64,000 bases of DNA, taken from positions 186,001-250,000 of the forward strand of contig JAVXUO010001270.1 in assembly GCA_033065855.1 (NCBI GenBank), in the 5' to 3' direction. The stretch is from Escallonia rubra (lineage: Eukaryota; Streptophyta; Magnoliopsida; Escalloniales; Escalloniaceae). The notes under the pieces were generated by a model. It saw only the letters and a program-made list of their open reading frames with translations, searched no databases and was not told the DNA's origin. Every line of letters starts with the position of its first letter. Within the stretch, counting starts at the first letter, position 1. The position numbers and the translations under genes are program-made. Positions 31,610-42,975 of the stretch are shown piece by piece.

Positions 31610-31935
31610 GACTGCCATAACACTGACTTGACTAATGGTTTTCACCATTATCCTAATCGATTTGATAATAAAATTAAAGAAGTTGTTATAACTTTCTGGA
31701 TGTATGGTATAACTGAAGGAGGCTATAGTATTTGACATGATGTCCAGTGCATTCTATTTTGGGTGATCTTGTATCAATTGTTGTCATGTGTTACTAGGTT
31801 GTAGCAGCTAAAATGACTATGTAAAAGTTTGCTTAATGATTATGCATCCTAATTTGCAAATCCGATGGTGTTCATTGTGTTCTTTGTTGTTTCTGAACAA
31901 AGTAAATTTTCTGCTTTTACTTGTGGTTGTAATTG
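31610..31935. other. Unassigned AT-rich sequence
   Basis: No gene or clear repeat boundary recognised. Confidence 0.3.
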
Positions 31936-31937
31936 AT

Positions 31938-32150
31938 GTTGTGCTTGTGTTTGTACTTCATGTCTTGCTTGTGCTTGTGTTTGTACTTCATGTTGTGCTT
32001 ATGCTTGTGTTTGGGGACAGATATAAATTGCATAATGTTTCTACCATGCAGTTACCACCATGCACAAATACAATGCAGATCGATGCACAAACACAATGCA
32101 TATTTTTTTTGTGCATAATGCACAAACACGATGCAGATTTCATAAAAAAA
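31938..32150 (+). repeat. 30-bp GTGCTTGTGTTTGTACTTCATG repeats and ATGCACAAACACAATGC repeats
   Basis: Two and a half 30-bp units at 31,938-32,012, then four copies of ATGCACAAAYACRATGCA in 32,058-32,138. The second motif is close to an imperfect inverse of the first, so the region can fold back. No gene. Confidence 0.75.
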
Positions 32151-32449
32151 ACACTAAATTAAAATTGCACAAGATAACAGTAAACAAATTGCATAACACA
32201 GTGGAATACAAGAACATTAAAGAATATATATTCTCAGGTTGTAATCAGATCCCAAAAGTAGGCAGTGTTTCTAACTCTTCCAAAATACACAAATATATTA
32301 AGGTTGTACTTAGTTCCTAAAAAATCACAGTGCTTCTAAGTTTCCCATAATACACAGTGGTTTGATTACACAGTGTTTACAAAGGCTATCATACCCAAAC
32401 TAAGAAGCCCAAATTTTTAGTTTGTTGTTTCTAATCCTAGCTAAGGTTT

Positions 32450-32740
32450 CTAAACATTGGGCTTCTGCTGCTTCTTGTATCTCCATCTTGAGCAAGCATT
32501 TTCTTGACAGTTGTAGAGGGTCCTTGCTTTGGTGCAATGGTCTTAGGTGATTCAGAACAATTCACTGATGCTTTTCTTTTCACTGGTGTTCTAGGTTTAA
32601 CTGCTTTCCAACTCTTTACAGGTGCACCAGAACCTATTAAAGTGCTTGCTCTTTCGTTACAGGAAAATGACCTTTTAGCTAAGCCGGCAGAAGGTGATCT
32701 AAAAGTGACTTTTACCCACGAATTTTCCCGTCAATAAAAG
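32450..32740 (-). pseudogene. Basic, Ser/Pro/Lys-rich coding remnant
   Basis: Minus-strand reading contains SGAPVKSWKAVKPRTPVKRKASVNCS and KTIAPKQGPSTTVKKMLAQDG. Basic, low-complexity tails of this kind end many MULE and CACTA proteins. It borders TE-type repeats at 32,740. I do not recognise the family. Non-functional as it stands. Confidence 0.3.
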
Positions 32741-32905
32741 CCCGTCACTAAATAATTATGCCGGCGAAACATTCGGTCGGTAAAGATCTTCAAGGACGGA
32801 CTTTTATTGACGGAAAAGTTTGTCGCTAAATGTTATTTCTGAGTTTTTTTTCATTTATCCAGTATTTTTTTTCATTGACGGAAAAGTTTGTCGCCGGCTC
32901 ACTTT
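32735..32905. repeat. CACTA-like subterminal repeats
   Basis: Repeated GACGGAAAAGTTTGTCGC and CCCGTCAATAAAAGCCCGTCACTAAA motifs on both strands, as in subterminal regions of CACTA elements. No terminus was identified, so this is likely a fragment. Confidence 0.5.
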
Positions 32906-32999
32906 CGTCCTCTTCTCTTCTCTCTCTCTTTATCTCTCCCCCACACTGACTTATGCCACCCACCTCCCGCGCCATCCAATCCCTACCCGTTGCCCCACC

Positions 33000-33065
<66 letters not shown>
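33000..33065. repeat. (CT)n(TA)n(TG)n microsatellite
   Basis: CT repeat, then TATATA, then TGTGTG, directly abutting the MULE-type MITE end at 33,066. Confidence 0.95.
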
Positions 33066-33066
<1 letters not shown>

Positions 33067-33290
33067 GAAGCTGATCCGTTGATCGCGCTGACAAAATGAA
33101 CTAAGTTGCCCGCGCGATCTGTGGAAGGTCCAAATCTTTTTTTTTGCGTTTTTTTTAATCGTTCGCTACATAATGTAGCGGACGAATTTTTTTTGACGAA
33201 ATTGCCCTTCAATATCCATATGTTATATTTTTCAAAATATAGTCTGCTACATTATGTAGCGGACAATATTTTGGAAACAGACCCACGTTC
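33066..33290. mobile_element. MITE D: truncated MULE-type MITE
   Basis: Starts GGAAGCTGATCCGTTGATCGCGCT, the same terminus as MITE C (47,801-48,014) and close to MULE A. Carries the same palindrome twice: CGCTACATAATGTAGCG near 33,167 and TGCTACATTATGTAGCGGAC near 33,243. The right end is not recognisable and is probably lost in the following (CT)n tract. Confidence 0.7.
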
Positions 33291-33321
33291 AATCTCACTT
33301 TTCTCTCTCTTTAGAAAAAAA

Positions 33322-33324
<3 letters not shown>

Positions 33325-33400
<76 letters not shown>
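33325..33400. repeat. (CT)n microsatellite
   Basis: About 70 bp of CTCTCT with CTAT interruptions, ending TGTGTG. Confidence 0.95.
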
Positions 33401-33402
<2 letters not shown>

Positions 33403-33434
33403 TCACCGCTAACATCTTCGTCTCCCCAACCCCA

Positions 33435-33580
33435 AATCTATCATCGTTGGCATCGCATCTGTAGCCTCGGCGTCGCCGCTGTAGCCTCGGCATCACCGCT
33501 GCCACTGTAGCCTCGGCATCACCTCTGCCGCTGTAGCCTCAGCATCACCCAAAGCCGTCTTAGCCTTGGCGTCACCGCCA
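33435..33580. repeat. GTAGCCTCGGCATCACCGCTG tandem repeats
   Basis: About six units of 21-27 bp built on CTGTAGCCTCGGCRTCACC. The remaining sequence to 33,955 has no recognisable gene. Confidence 0.8.
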
Positions 33581-33955
33581 CTAGGCGGGTGGGGAAAGCT
33601 ACCGCTTCGTAGACAGCTCCGCTTCCGGCGACGACAGAGGAAGCAACCCGCCTACAGTGGCATCCCCATTTGCTTTGGAGTTGCTCTCCGATAGACTCTA
33701 AAGCACCACCAGAAACGCTACCGCTCGTTTTCGAAATAAGATCGAGAAAAGAAGCAACAATCTTATAATAAATTCGTGTCGTTAATATCCTTCTTTCCCA
33801 AAGCCCTCCGCAAACCCCAAAGAAATGACAAATCTCCACCTTCAAAAAAAAAATGTCATCTTTAAGCAACAAAAGAAGTGTTATAACTTACAATAAATTT
33901 AGAGGTAGAGAATAGTTTAAAGGAAAATTATACACGATATTTTTCTCCCGAAGCT

Positions 33956-33957
<2 letters not shown>

Positions 33958-33993
<36 letters not shown>
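33958..33993. repeat. (TA)n microsatellite
   Basis: Seventeen TA repeats about 470 bp upstream of the PAD4 start codon. Confidence 0.95.
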
Positions 33994-33995
<2 letters not shown>

Positions 33996-34171
33996 CAAAT
34001 CTCCACCTTAAAAGAATATATGGTACGTCTTTTAGCAACAAGAGAAAGTGATATAAAATATACTAATAAAGTTTAGCGAAAAAGGATAGCTTAAAAAACT
34101 ATCAGCGCCTTTGGTAAACTTCATTTAACTATAAATCAGTGTCAACATTATTGTAACTAACAATCTTATAT

Positions 34172-34358
34172 ATATGATCCGTGGGGTTTCTGTACGCGGC
34201 ATTATCTTGGCAATGACTTGTTTACTTTGAAAACATCAAACTAGTCTCTCGTGAGGTGAAGTCCATTTCCGTAGTTTACCAAGTTGGACTTTGAATGGCC
34301 GCGTTGACGGGGAGAGAGACAAGTTCCAATGCGCGTACAGAAACCCCACGGATCATAT
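34172..34358. promoter_or_regulatory. Perfect 27-bp inverted repeat in the PAD4 promoter/leader
   Basis: The left arm 34,172-34,198 (begins ATATGATCCGTGGGG) and right arm 34,332-34,358 are exact reverse complements over 27 bp, separated by 133 bp. The left arm overlaps a TATATATATG stretch that could serve as TATA box (34,168-34,176). The loop holds a W-box core TTGAC at 34,304-34,308, the usual target of WRKY factors in defence genes. It ends 107 bp before the start codon. It may be a remnant of a small inverted-repeat transposon or a regulatory hairpin; expression data would be needed to decide. Confidence 0.75.
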
Positions 34359-34465
34359 TCCCTTGCACGTTCAAGAATCCTCTCAAACTCTCCCACTAAA
34401 AGGGGGAAGGAACCAAGCAGCCTCCTGCAGGAAGAAGGAAGAAAGAAAGAAGGAAGGAAAGATCA

Positions 34466-37400
34466 ATGGAAGCCGAAGCTTCAACGTAAGTAAAAGCTGG
34501 ACCTAAACACCAAACTTTTGACTTAGAAATTTCGTAAGGCCGGTAGTCCTCAGTCATACCTACGTACTGTACGTGACAAACCATATAATGTTTATGCAGG
34601 TTTGAGACCTGTGAGATGCTGGCCACGTTTCTGGCCTCGACGCCGCTGCTCTCGGACTCGTGGAAGCTCTGCAGCCACGCCAATGCCACCGCGCCGCAGG
34701 GGTTCGTCGCGAATCAGGTCGAAGACGTTTGTTACGTTGCATTTTCCGGTGTCCAGGCCGTTACCGGATGGTACCCCGGTTGCCGGAATTTGGTGCCGCT
34801 GGATACCTCCGACAATGGCCCTTTTTCGGCGTGGCGTCGGCAAGGCGAGGAAGAAGAGCCTGTCATGGTCCATGCTGGGTTCTTACATATGTTTCTGTCT
34901 ACTTTTCACACAGAAAGCTTCCAAACCCAGGTTAGTTCCTTCATTTGATGAAACTCTCTGTCTGATGCATCTGTTTTATGCATGAAGCTGATGACCATCT
35001 CATAACTTACAGATAAACTTGTAGATTACAACGGAGATTATAGGCTCTTGTCGATGTTAGCACTCTAATACCAACACTGATAAGTTTAATTAGACTTGGT
35101 CCCTCTTATTGTTCACTTCTCTATGAGTTTTAATTCATACTTTTTTTTTTCTTTCTTTCTCCCTAAAGCCTTCAATATGGTGTTGATTAAGATGACCGTT
35201 AAATGGCGACTCTTAGGCATCTAATAGTTAACAACTGACTAGACATGTTCAAAAGCAGCCTTTGGTGTATTATAAATAGTCTGCTTTCGTCCGGAAGAAT
35301 AAAAAAAAAATGCATTCTCTCTCACTCAAATAATGTCAGTGTAGTTTTTACTCCATAAATAGCCACTAAAGCTAGCCTGTACTATTTTGAAAGACAGATT
35401 TGCCGTTAGCTCGTTGTGGGTAATCGGTGACGATTATTGTCAGCGTGCAACTCTCGTCGTTATTTATCCTTTCTAGTGAGATATTTTCGTCAAAACGTAG
35501 AACCTACGTTCTAATGATGTGACAATGGTGACAATGAACACTAATTTTATTAGTGCGCGAGTCTGTACCAACAGATGAAATTGGAATGTAGTGGAAGTTG
35601 ATTTCCTAAATCCTAACTTTGTTAGTCACCTCTCTGTTAGGTGTTCATTATCTGCTACTTATGGCCGTGTGCTTTCATCCCATTGAACAGATACATTCTG
35701 TCAACTGTCAATTCTTCTCTTTATTGCCAAATTCAGCAGCATTCCTGTAGACAATGTCTCACAAACAATTTGAGAACTTTTCAATTTCAAATGGTTGCAT
35801 CCATCGATCTTCTGAATAATCATTAATTATCTGCTTTGGGAAGTAAACTTCAACATTTGTTCTTTTGATTACATTCTTGTTTCCTGGGTAATCTTTCTGT
35901 TCTTTTTCGAAGCTTTTAAGAAGCCAAATGGAACCCACATTTGATTTTCAATTGAAAGGCGAAGAACTTGGCGAGCCCATATGAAGTGATTACGTTTTAT
36001 AGGAATGCGTCCTTAATGTATTTAAATGTTTGGGGCTCTCTATGTTGTCGTCTTGAACAAGTTCCTTATTTAGTCTGTGACTTGCATGCAGATTTTTGAA
36101 ATAATGAAGAGAAGCAAATCAGTGGTATTCACTGGCCATTCAATCGGTGCACCCATTGCTTCTCTTTCAGCACTTTGGTTCCTCTCACACTTCCAATCCG
36201 TTTCCTCTTCCCCTTCGGTGATTTGTATAACCTTCGGCTCGCCTTTGCTCGGAAATAAATCTCTCTCCCGAGCCATCCTCCAAGAAAGATGGGGTGGAAA
36301 CTTTTGGCACGTTGTTGCGAGACACGATATCGTGCCTAGACTACTATTTGCACCCCTCACTCCTCACCTACATTTCCTCCTACAACTCTGGCACCTATGC
36401 ATGCCTTCTCCTTACTTGATTGAGCCCGCCGTGCAACTGCATGAACATCAAACATCCGAGCTGTTTCGATTTGTTTCGGCCTATGTTGAAGCATCAACAA
36501 GAGAAGAAGGGGCGGTAAGACCTTTATTCTGCCCGTTTGGAAACTTTATGTTTTGTAGCAATGAGGGAGCAGTTTGTGTGGACAATGAGATGGCTATAGT
36601 CAAGTTGCTACATGTGATGTTTGTCTCGGGTTCGGCTGGTTCTAGCATTACAGATCATTTCGACTATGGAGATTACTTTGGGAAAGTTTCGTTGCAATTT
36701 TTGTGTACGAGAGGCTTCATGGAAGGGGATCTACCCGAGTCAAGCTACGAAGCAGGGGTTGAATTGGCATTGCAGTCCTCAGAAATACCTAGTCATGTAA
36801 TTCACAAGGACTCCCTATTTCAGTTTCAGAAAAGCAAACCTATGGCTGCTACAAGGTTAAGAGTGGCTGTGAGTCAAAATGTAGTACATCATGCATTTAC
36901 AAAGTGGACCACCATAATGCATGATGTACAACATATCAATGCACAGTCCTTGATAACTCGTCTATAGCAGCCACAAATTTATATTTCAGTCCAACTTACC
37001 TGTTTGACATAGTTATTAACACTTAAAACTCTCGTTCCTTTTGCTTCTTACGGGAACAGGTTTCTGGACTTGTCAAAGATTGCTTAAAGATGGCAAAGCG
37101 GATGGGTCTTACGCCTAACCTTAACAGCGCTGGTGTTGCTATTGCTTTATCAAAGATCACACCACTGAGAGCTCAAATTGAGTGGTACAAAGCATCCTGC
37201 GATGACTCTGATGATCAAATGGGGTATTACGATTCTTTCAAGCAAAGAGGTGCCTCAAAAAGAGACTTCAAAGTAAACATGAACCGCATAAAGCTTGCCC
37301 AGTTTTGGGATGATCTAATTGGAATGTTGGAGACCAATCAGCTGTCCCATGACTTTCATAAGCGAGCGAAGTACGTAAATGCTTCCCAGTTCTATAAACT

Positions 37401-37857
37401 CCTTGTTGAGCCATTGGACATAGCGGAATATTACAGAAGTGGAATGCACCGGGTGAAAGGCCATTACATTAAGCATGGAAGGGACAAAAGGTACGAAATT
37501 TTTGATAAATGGTGGGGAGCTAAAAAGGTTTTTGATGAAGAAAGTAATAAGAGGAGCACGTTCGCAAGTCTTACGCAAGATTCATGTTTTTGGGCTAGGT
37601 TAGAGGAAGCAAGGGAGTGGCTAGAGATTGTAAGGACTGAGGGTGACACGAGAAAGCTCTGTATGCTGTGGGAGAATATTGACAAGTTTGAACAGTATGC
37701 AAGGAGAATGGTTGAGAAGAAAGAAGTGTCAATAGATGTCTTGGCAAGAAATTCAAGCTACAGTTTGTGGATAGAAGAATTGAAAGAATTGAGACTGCAT
37801 CTGCAGCAATTTCCTCCTTCATTTCCTAGGCTTCTGGACGGGAGAGTGGTTCCTTAG
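34466..37857 (+). CDS. PAD4: PAD4-like lipase-domain immune regulator
   Basis: EDS1-family protein that pairs with EDS1 to relay signals from intracellular immune receptors and promote salicylic-acid defence (family knowledge). Four exons with GT-AG introns and matching phases: 34,466-34,485, 34,600-34,930, 36,092-36,796, 37,060-37,857; 617 residues. The ATG at 34,466 begins MEAEAST, joined by the first intron to FETCEML. The lipase-like domain (to about residue 340) has GHSIG with Ser134, HDIVPR with Asp196, and DHFDYG with His306 as candidate triad. FGSPLLGNKSLS and NFMFCSNEGAVC are PAD4-like. The C-terminal EP domain follows: YYDSFKQRG, KRDFKVNMNRIKLAQFW, ASQFYKLLVEPLDIAEYY, FWARLEEAREWL. 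Intron 2 is 1,161 bp. The exon 3 donor at 36,797 is inferred; the frame stays open to 36,967 without it. No disruption seen. It is surrounded by transposons. EDS1 or SAG101 are less likely because the EP motifs fit PAD4 best. Confidence 0.93.
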
Positions 37858-38405
37858 GTTCCACTCTAGCACACCAAACAAGCCGTCGTCTTCACGGCTT
37901 CACCGGCATGTTTGTTGGAACCACATGATATACATTTTCTTACTAGCCAAATAAATTACAATAGGCTACTTGTGATGTAAAAGGAAACTGAGGATACATG
38001 AAATGATAGATCCCATTCCTGAAACTCTCTCCAGCTCCTCTTTTAGTCAATCATCATATAGTAAGGATGGCCAAGAGGACGAGGCTCCCGCCACTAGAGT
38101 ATCCGGATAATTGATGTATACTTGTCCCGCTACTGTGGAGAGGCCGATTTCGAACTCCTGAAGCCACATGTCACTATGGATCAACCTCCTTGAAGACAAG
38201 GTAAGATTTGGTCCCAGAGAAATATCAGCCATTTTGAAATGGGAAGAAATAATTGACAATATTAAAAATGCAGAGCAAGCTTCAGCCTCTTGGCATAGCA
38301 GAGAGAAACCCTGGAATCACAGCTTTACAACCTTTGAGCACAGCAAAGTCTCTTGTCAAAATATCCAGTATCGTGTGATAAATGTACACAACAAATGCAG
38401 TTTAT
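37858..38405. other. PAD4 3' flank
   Basis: Includes the probable 3' UTR. A minus-strand frame at 38,259-38,047 (LGPNLTLSSRRLIHSDMW...) looks protein-like but I do not recognise it; it may be a fragment linked to the permease remnant next to it. Confidence 0.4.
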
Positions 38406-38429
38406 AATTATCAAACTTTTCCATTCTAA

Positions 38430-38880
38430 TTGTCTATGTACCTGACAGGCCCCTTAAACCTTTTGCTTGCATCTAAGGCCTCCCAAAACATTATTAGACC
38501 TAAAACAGCAGCACCCAGAGCGACCGAGGCACAATTGAAAGTTTCCCACTTTCACCCTGGGTCTTGAGAGCTATAACTATAATTACGTAACCTTTGAAAC
38601 TTCACACTGAGTATTGATATATGCTCGAGACTGTTCTATGTTTATAATAAGATTGCACATTCATTACAAGACATGAATCCCATGTTACTTACTACTCGTG
38701 GTGCACTAGTAGTGATTGAAAGTCCACCAAAGAAGAATGAGCCCCAGATGATAAAGAGTAGAATGAGTGGTCCGGTAGAATTATGATATCTCCCATGAAA
38801 TGCATCATAGAGTATTTGGGCTGGGACGATTACTTTTTTGGTGAAAGGTCCCTTATTCTCAATGAAGCTCAAAAAAAACT
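38430..38880 (-). pseudogene. BAT1-like amino-acid permease fragment
   Basis: Two exon-like pieces on the minus strand. The first, at 38,870-38,650, encodes AQILYDAFHGRYHNSTG and LLFIIWGSFFFGGLSITTSA with RVV before a GTAAGT donor. The second, at 38,535-38,430, encodes GLIMFWEALDASKRFKGPV then RYID. Both match consecutive C-terminal regions of plant BAT1/GABA-permease-type transporters, which have about 12 membrane helices. Intervening helices are missing and no start is present, so this is a broken copy. It is cut on its upstream side by the LINE at 38,893. Confidence 0.65.
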
Positions 38881-38892
38881 TACACTCATCAA

Positions 38893-39600
38893 CTATCAAT
38901 TAGGAAAAATACAGTAAAATTCAAGAGTGCATCACTGTTAGGGAGAGATTCCAGTTTTGGAATAGATGTTTGTTGGTCATAGATGCCAGTGCCTTTTTCC
39001 GGTTCAATACTCGATATAGGATCCCCTTCTGAACTTGGGCAATAAGTTCAGAGCTCCCTTGTTGGAGTCCAGTGAAAATTCTCTGGTTTCTTTCCTCCCA
39101 AACACCAAATTGTTTCAGCAATAGCTAACTTGCACAAAACAGCTCTGAAATTTTTATCTCTGAAGTTCCTGCAAGCATAAAGGAGCAATTGAAACCATGT
39201 TTTGAAAGCTTGACAAATTTGTAGTTTAGTGAGGACTTGAGTCCAGATTTCTTGGACAAAAGGACAGTCCATAAATAGATGGTCAATGGTTTCCAGATTT
39301 TGAGAACATAAACTGCACTGGTCTTCAGTCACCACATTCCAGGACTTGAGTTCGTCTTTAGTCCTTAGTATGATCTTGCAGAGCAGCCACTCTATGACGG
39401 CATACTTTGAAATGTGCCCACGAAACCAAATGATATTCCACCATGGCACAGCAGGGTTGCTGAGACGAATACTCTCGCAGTTTCATTCGATGTATCGTAT
39501 AGGTGGCTTGGATCCTGATGGCAGATTAAGGCAGTTAGATTTAAGAATGCCCTTTGTAGGAGTCTTTGGAAGGTCCTCCAATAATAGATAGAACATATTT
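38893..39600 (-). mobile_element. LINE fragment (ORF2 C-terminus)
   Basis: Minus-strand translation shows a zinc-type RT-associated domain: SKYAVIEWLLCKIILRTKDEL, CSLCSQNLETIDHLFMDC, FVQEIWTQVLTKLQI, then ACRNFRDKNF and a frameshifted WEERNQRIF. It is the same LINE family as 23,815-24,328 (shared IW.QV..KLQI...) but longer and more decayed. No clear poly(A) or target duplication. Confidence 0.82.
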
Positions 39601-39615
39601 GCCAAGAATAACTAT

Positions 39616-41347
39616 TGTTGGGATTTAATTAAGCCCCTAAAACAAGTATAGCTAACACAACAAGGAAAAGAAAAAATATAAAACTATCACACACAAAAAT
39701 ATAGACTCAGATCTTTAACCTGGTTCGACCTCGTGCCTATACCACAGGGGTGCCTATACCACAAGGAAGACAGCGAGAATTATGCACTATAAAGTAGAGA
39801 AGTTACAAGAGAATTTTGCACTATAAAGTAGAGAAGTTACAAGAGAACTTCCACTCAGTCACTCAGACCAAATTCTCAAATGCACCTAAATTCACCTCAC
39901 AATTTTTCTCTTCGCGAAAAAAATGCTCTGTGGTTTTTCTCGATCACTAGTGCTATTACAAAAGCACTATTCTAGCATTTGAGCTATAATCAAAAACTCT
40001 AAATGCCTAACACTCTTTTTAGCTCTCAGTAGCTAACTCATGGTGTATCACTACATTTAGCTCTGAATTGCTAAATGCTTCTCATTGTTGGTGTTTGGTG
40101 TTATATAAACTTTCAGCAAACTTCTCATTTTATATGGAAAAAAAATGTGTGAGTAGTTGCCAAATGTATAGTGTGTAACTCTTACTCACACATGACTTGC
40201 TACTTTAGGAATATTTACCAAGTTGGCTTGTGTGTAGGCCTGGCAAAATGGGTGGATGAGCTGAGTTTGAGTTTCAGTCAAATAGCTTTGTATAAAATGG
40301 GTGGCTAACCCATTTAGACCCATTCGTTTGTGGGCTAAATGGATCGGTCATTAAATGATTTGGTTTCACTCATTTACCTAACAGTGACCCATTAATATTT
40401 TTGTTACAAGAACGTAATATAAATTTTAACTTATCTCCTTCTCTTCATCTTCATCAACCTATTACGCCCCACCCATAGCCAATGTCACCATACCAAGCCG
40501 CCGCCACACCTACAACCACCACTTTCATGCCACAATTACCACCATACATGTAATCCATCCCAAAAATTGAAGAACACAAGAAATAGACCAAGCCCTCAAA
40601 GACATCCCCGTAATTGTTACTTGACAACTTTTGTGGTACTACGCTGATCCAACATTCTCAACCAAAGTTGTTGAAAGAAAGGAGAGATAGAACAGAAAGG
40701 AACAAAAACATTCGAGAGCTTCGTATTTGAGCTTAATCGCACCATCTCGGGCTGATTTCGGTGCGTTGGTTTCTCCGTACCTTTCGACTTGTTCATTGTG
40801 TTCTTGATTGGGCTTGATTTGAAGTGCTTTGTGTCTGGGTTTGGTTTGTGGGGATGCTGGTGGATGTTGGGTTCGTATAGATTTTGACGTTGTGTATTTT
40901 GGAGTTATTTCGGCACGATGGTTGGGTAATTAACCGACTGCAAAATTATTAAAAGCAAAAGATTAAGCATTATTTGGTTTGGAGAAACCCAAAATTTTCA
41001 TGCCTATGGCAACCCGAAAATGTGTGTATAGATTTTACTCTTTTAAAAAATCACCTTATGCATATGGCTAAATTTTTTTTGGGTCTGACCACCCGATATC
41101 CGGGTTCGAGCCGGGTGGGACCATATGCAACCCACTTAAACTTGCGAGTAATTGAGCCGTTAAATAAGTGACCCAATTATGAAATGAGTGGGTTTTGGTG
41201 AGTTTTAAGCGGGTGGATTTGGGCGGGTAACTGGGTTTTTAATTGCTACCCGTACTTGTGTGAATAAGAGATGCATTCTCACATTTCATCTCATGCTTAT
41301 CTTTGACAATTGAGTTCAAGACAAAAATGACCTACAACTATCCAACA
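39616..41347 (+). repeat. LTR-like segment TGTTGGGATT...CTATCCAACA, split by a hAT
   Basis: Starts TGTTGGGATTTAATTAAGC and ends CTATCCAACA; about 700 bp once the hAT element is removed. Contains CCTGGTTCGACCTCGTGCCTATACCACAGG, typical of plant copia LTRs, and a direct duplication of a ~45-bp unit (GCACTATAAAGTAGAGAAGTTACAAGAGAA at about 39,785 and 39,830). Flanking bases do not form a target duplication, so it is probably a truncated element or one end only. Confidence 0.5.
40235..41254. mobile_element. Non-autonomous hAT element, TSD CTTGTGTG
   Basis: Perfect 8-bp flanks CTTGTGTG at 40,227-40,234 and 41,255-41,262. The ends TAGGCCTGGCAAAATGGG and GGGTTTTTAATTGCTACCCGTA are of hAT type (TAGGNSTGGCAA). 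Both subterminal regions are rich in GGGT/ACCC motifs. The 1,020-bp body has no transposase; the middle (40,430-40,900) looks like host-derived sequence but I cannot assign it. Confidence 0.9.
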
Positions 41348-42345
41348 GGTTTCACAGTGAGGCTCAGTAAGTGTAAATTGCTTTGGCTGTTGTCATAATT
41401 CCAAATTTCAAATACAAGCTACTCTCATGGAAATGTACTACATTAAATTTTCTTAGCTTGAGCTACATTGCAGACCAGTTCAATCCGTATTTCAGCAAAC
41501 GAGAAAAAAAAAATGGTTGAAGGACCGATGAAATAAAAAATTCCATCCCAACTTTGTTCGAGATATATGCATTGACTAGTGAACTTTTTTGACACATCAT
41601 TCTTGTGGATTCAATTTTGGGAAACAAGAGAAAATGAGTTGTGACATAATACCATAAAGTAACTCGTAATGAAAATATTTTCTTCAAGCATGCTAACTAT
41701 TGCGAATAAAATCTCGTGGACTTTTTTAGCATGCCAAGAGATTAGCACAACAAGAGACAAACATGCCAGAAGGGTGTCTGGCGGAGGGTCTCCGATGCCT
41801 AACTCAGTTTCTGTATATGGGGAAAGGAGGAAAGCCGAATAGCGGAGAGAAGTTTGTCTAGACTATTAGAGCTTTGCTTTACGCCTTAAGCAGCCTTTAT
41901 AGAGGGAGAGCCTTTGTAGAGGGAGAGTGAGGAGGTTACCTTCTCATGATAGGATTAGACTACCTCAATGGTGGTTACTATTTAGGAATATTGTATCTGA
42001 TCCTTACCCATTAGGGCTAGACCCAAGTCCTTGTTAATCTCTAGAACATAATATATAAAAATAGCGTAATACCCTTAGTCTTATTTGACTATTACGGAGG
42101 ACACATGGAATGTGTAATTGGTAGCACATTTTTATCCTTAGCATTTTGCTCCGTACTCCCATGTTCACATGATTAAGAATGATGGAGTATTTTTATGAGG
42201 TGCTTAACTTTAATTCCAATTCTACCTTGGTGGCCAGCCAAGACGGAAACGAAAATAAAGCTAGCAACGTACTTACCCAATGGTTGACTGGTCAACCAAC
42301 TGACCCTCAAAGCGACATGTGGCTGAGCAAACAAGGAGGCAATAC
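41348..42345. other. Intergenic, mostly unassigned
   Basis: AT-rich to 41,740. From 41,765 to 42,140 the sequence resembles a decayed LTR (TATAGAGGGAGAGCCTTTGTAGAGGGAGAG duplication near 41,895). No gene. Confidence 0.35.
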
Positions 42346-42348
42346 TTA

Positions 42349-42975
42349 GGCTAGGTTTGACAAAAAAAATTTCCTCTTTTTTTTTTTCAGTTTTTAAAAA
42401 CTGAAAAAAAAGGAGCGTTTGGTAACCATTTTTTTTTCAATTTTAAAAACCAGTTTTTAAACTGAAGAATAAAAAAAAAAAACTCCAGAAACTGATTTTT
42501 TTTTTCACTTTTGGTTTTTTTTTCTTAGACCACCACCACCACCTTCCCACCGCCGGAAGCCACCTCAGGCGACCACCGCCGGAGACTTCCGGCCACCGGC
42601 GACCACCTCCGGCCGCCGGCGACCACCTCCGGCCGCCTGCGAACACCTCCGGTCGCCGGCGACCACTGCCAGAGACTACCGGCAGCCACCTCCGGCCGTC
42701 GGAGACTGTCGGCTGCCACCTCCGGCCACCGGTGCCCACCGCCGGAGACTGCCGGCAGCCACCTCCGGCCGCCGGCCACCACCACCCGCCAGCCACCACC
42801 ACCACCACCGGCCACCACCGCTACACCCCACCACCGCCATCGCAAACCACCAAAAAAAAAAAAAAAACTCAAAAAAAAAGGGGTTATCAAACACCCACTT
42901 GTTTTTATATAAAAAAAAAATTAAGCTACTCTTTAAAAACTGAAAACCAAAAAAAAAAATTTATCAAACGAACCC
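42349..42975. mobile_element. Harbinger/Tourist-like MITE, TSD TTA
   Basis: Inverted ends GGCTAGGTTTGACAAA and TTTATCAAACGAACCC (16 bp, three mismatches) are flanked by TTA at 42,346-42,348 and 42,976-42,978. A second inner inverted pair (GAGCGTTTGGTAACC / GGGGTTATCAAACACCC) suggests one copy nested in another. The centre (42,530-42,840) is a CCGGCGACCACCTCCGGCC-type repeat, giving Gly/Trp/Arg-rich frames that are not genes. Confidence 0.85.

Noticed and set aside
36797-36967. PAD4 exon 3 extending to the in-frame stop at 36,965
   Set aside because: This would drop the EP domain; a GT donor at 36,797 in phase with the acceptor at 37,060 restores the family's usual protein.
42443-42894. Gly/Trp/Arg-rich frames on minus strand
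   Set aside because: Translation of a CCGGCGACCACC-type repeat inside a Harbinger-like MITE.
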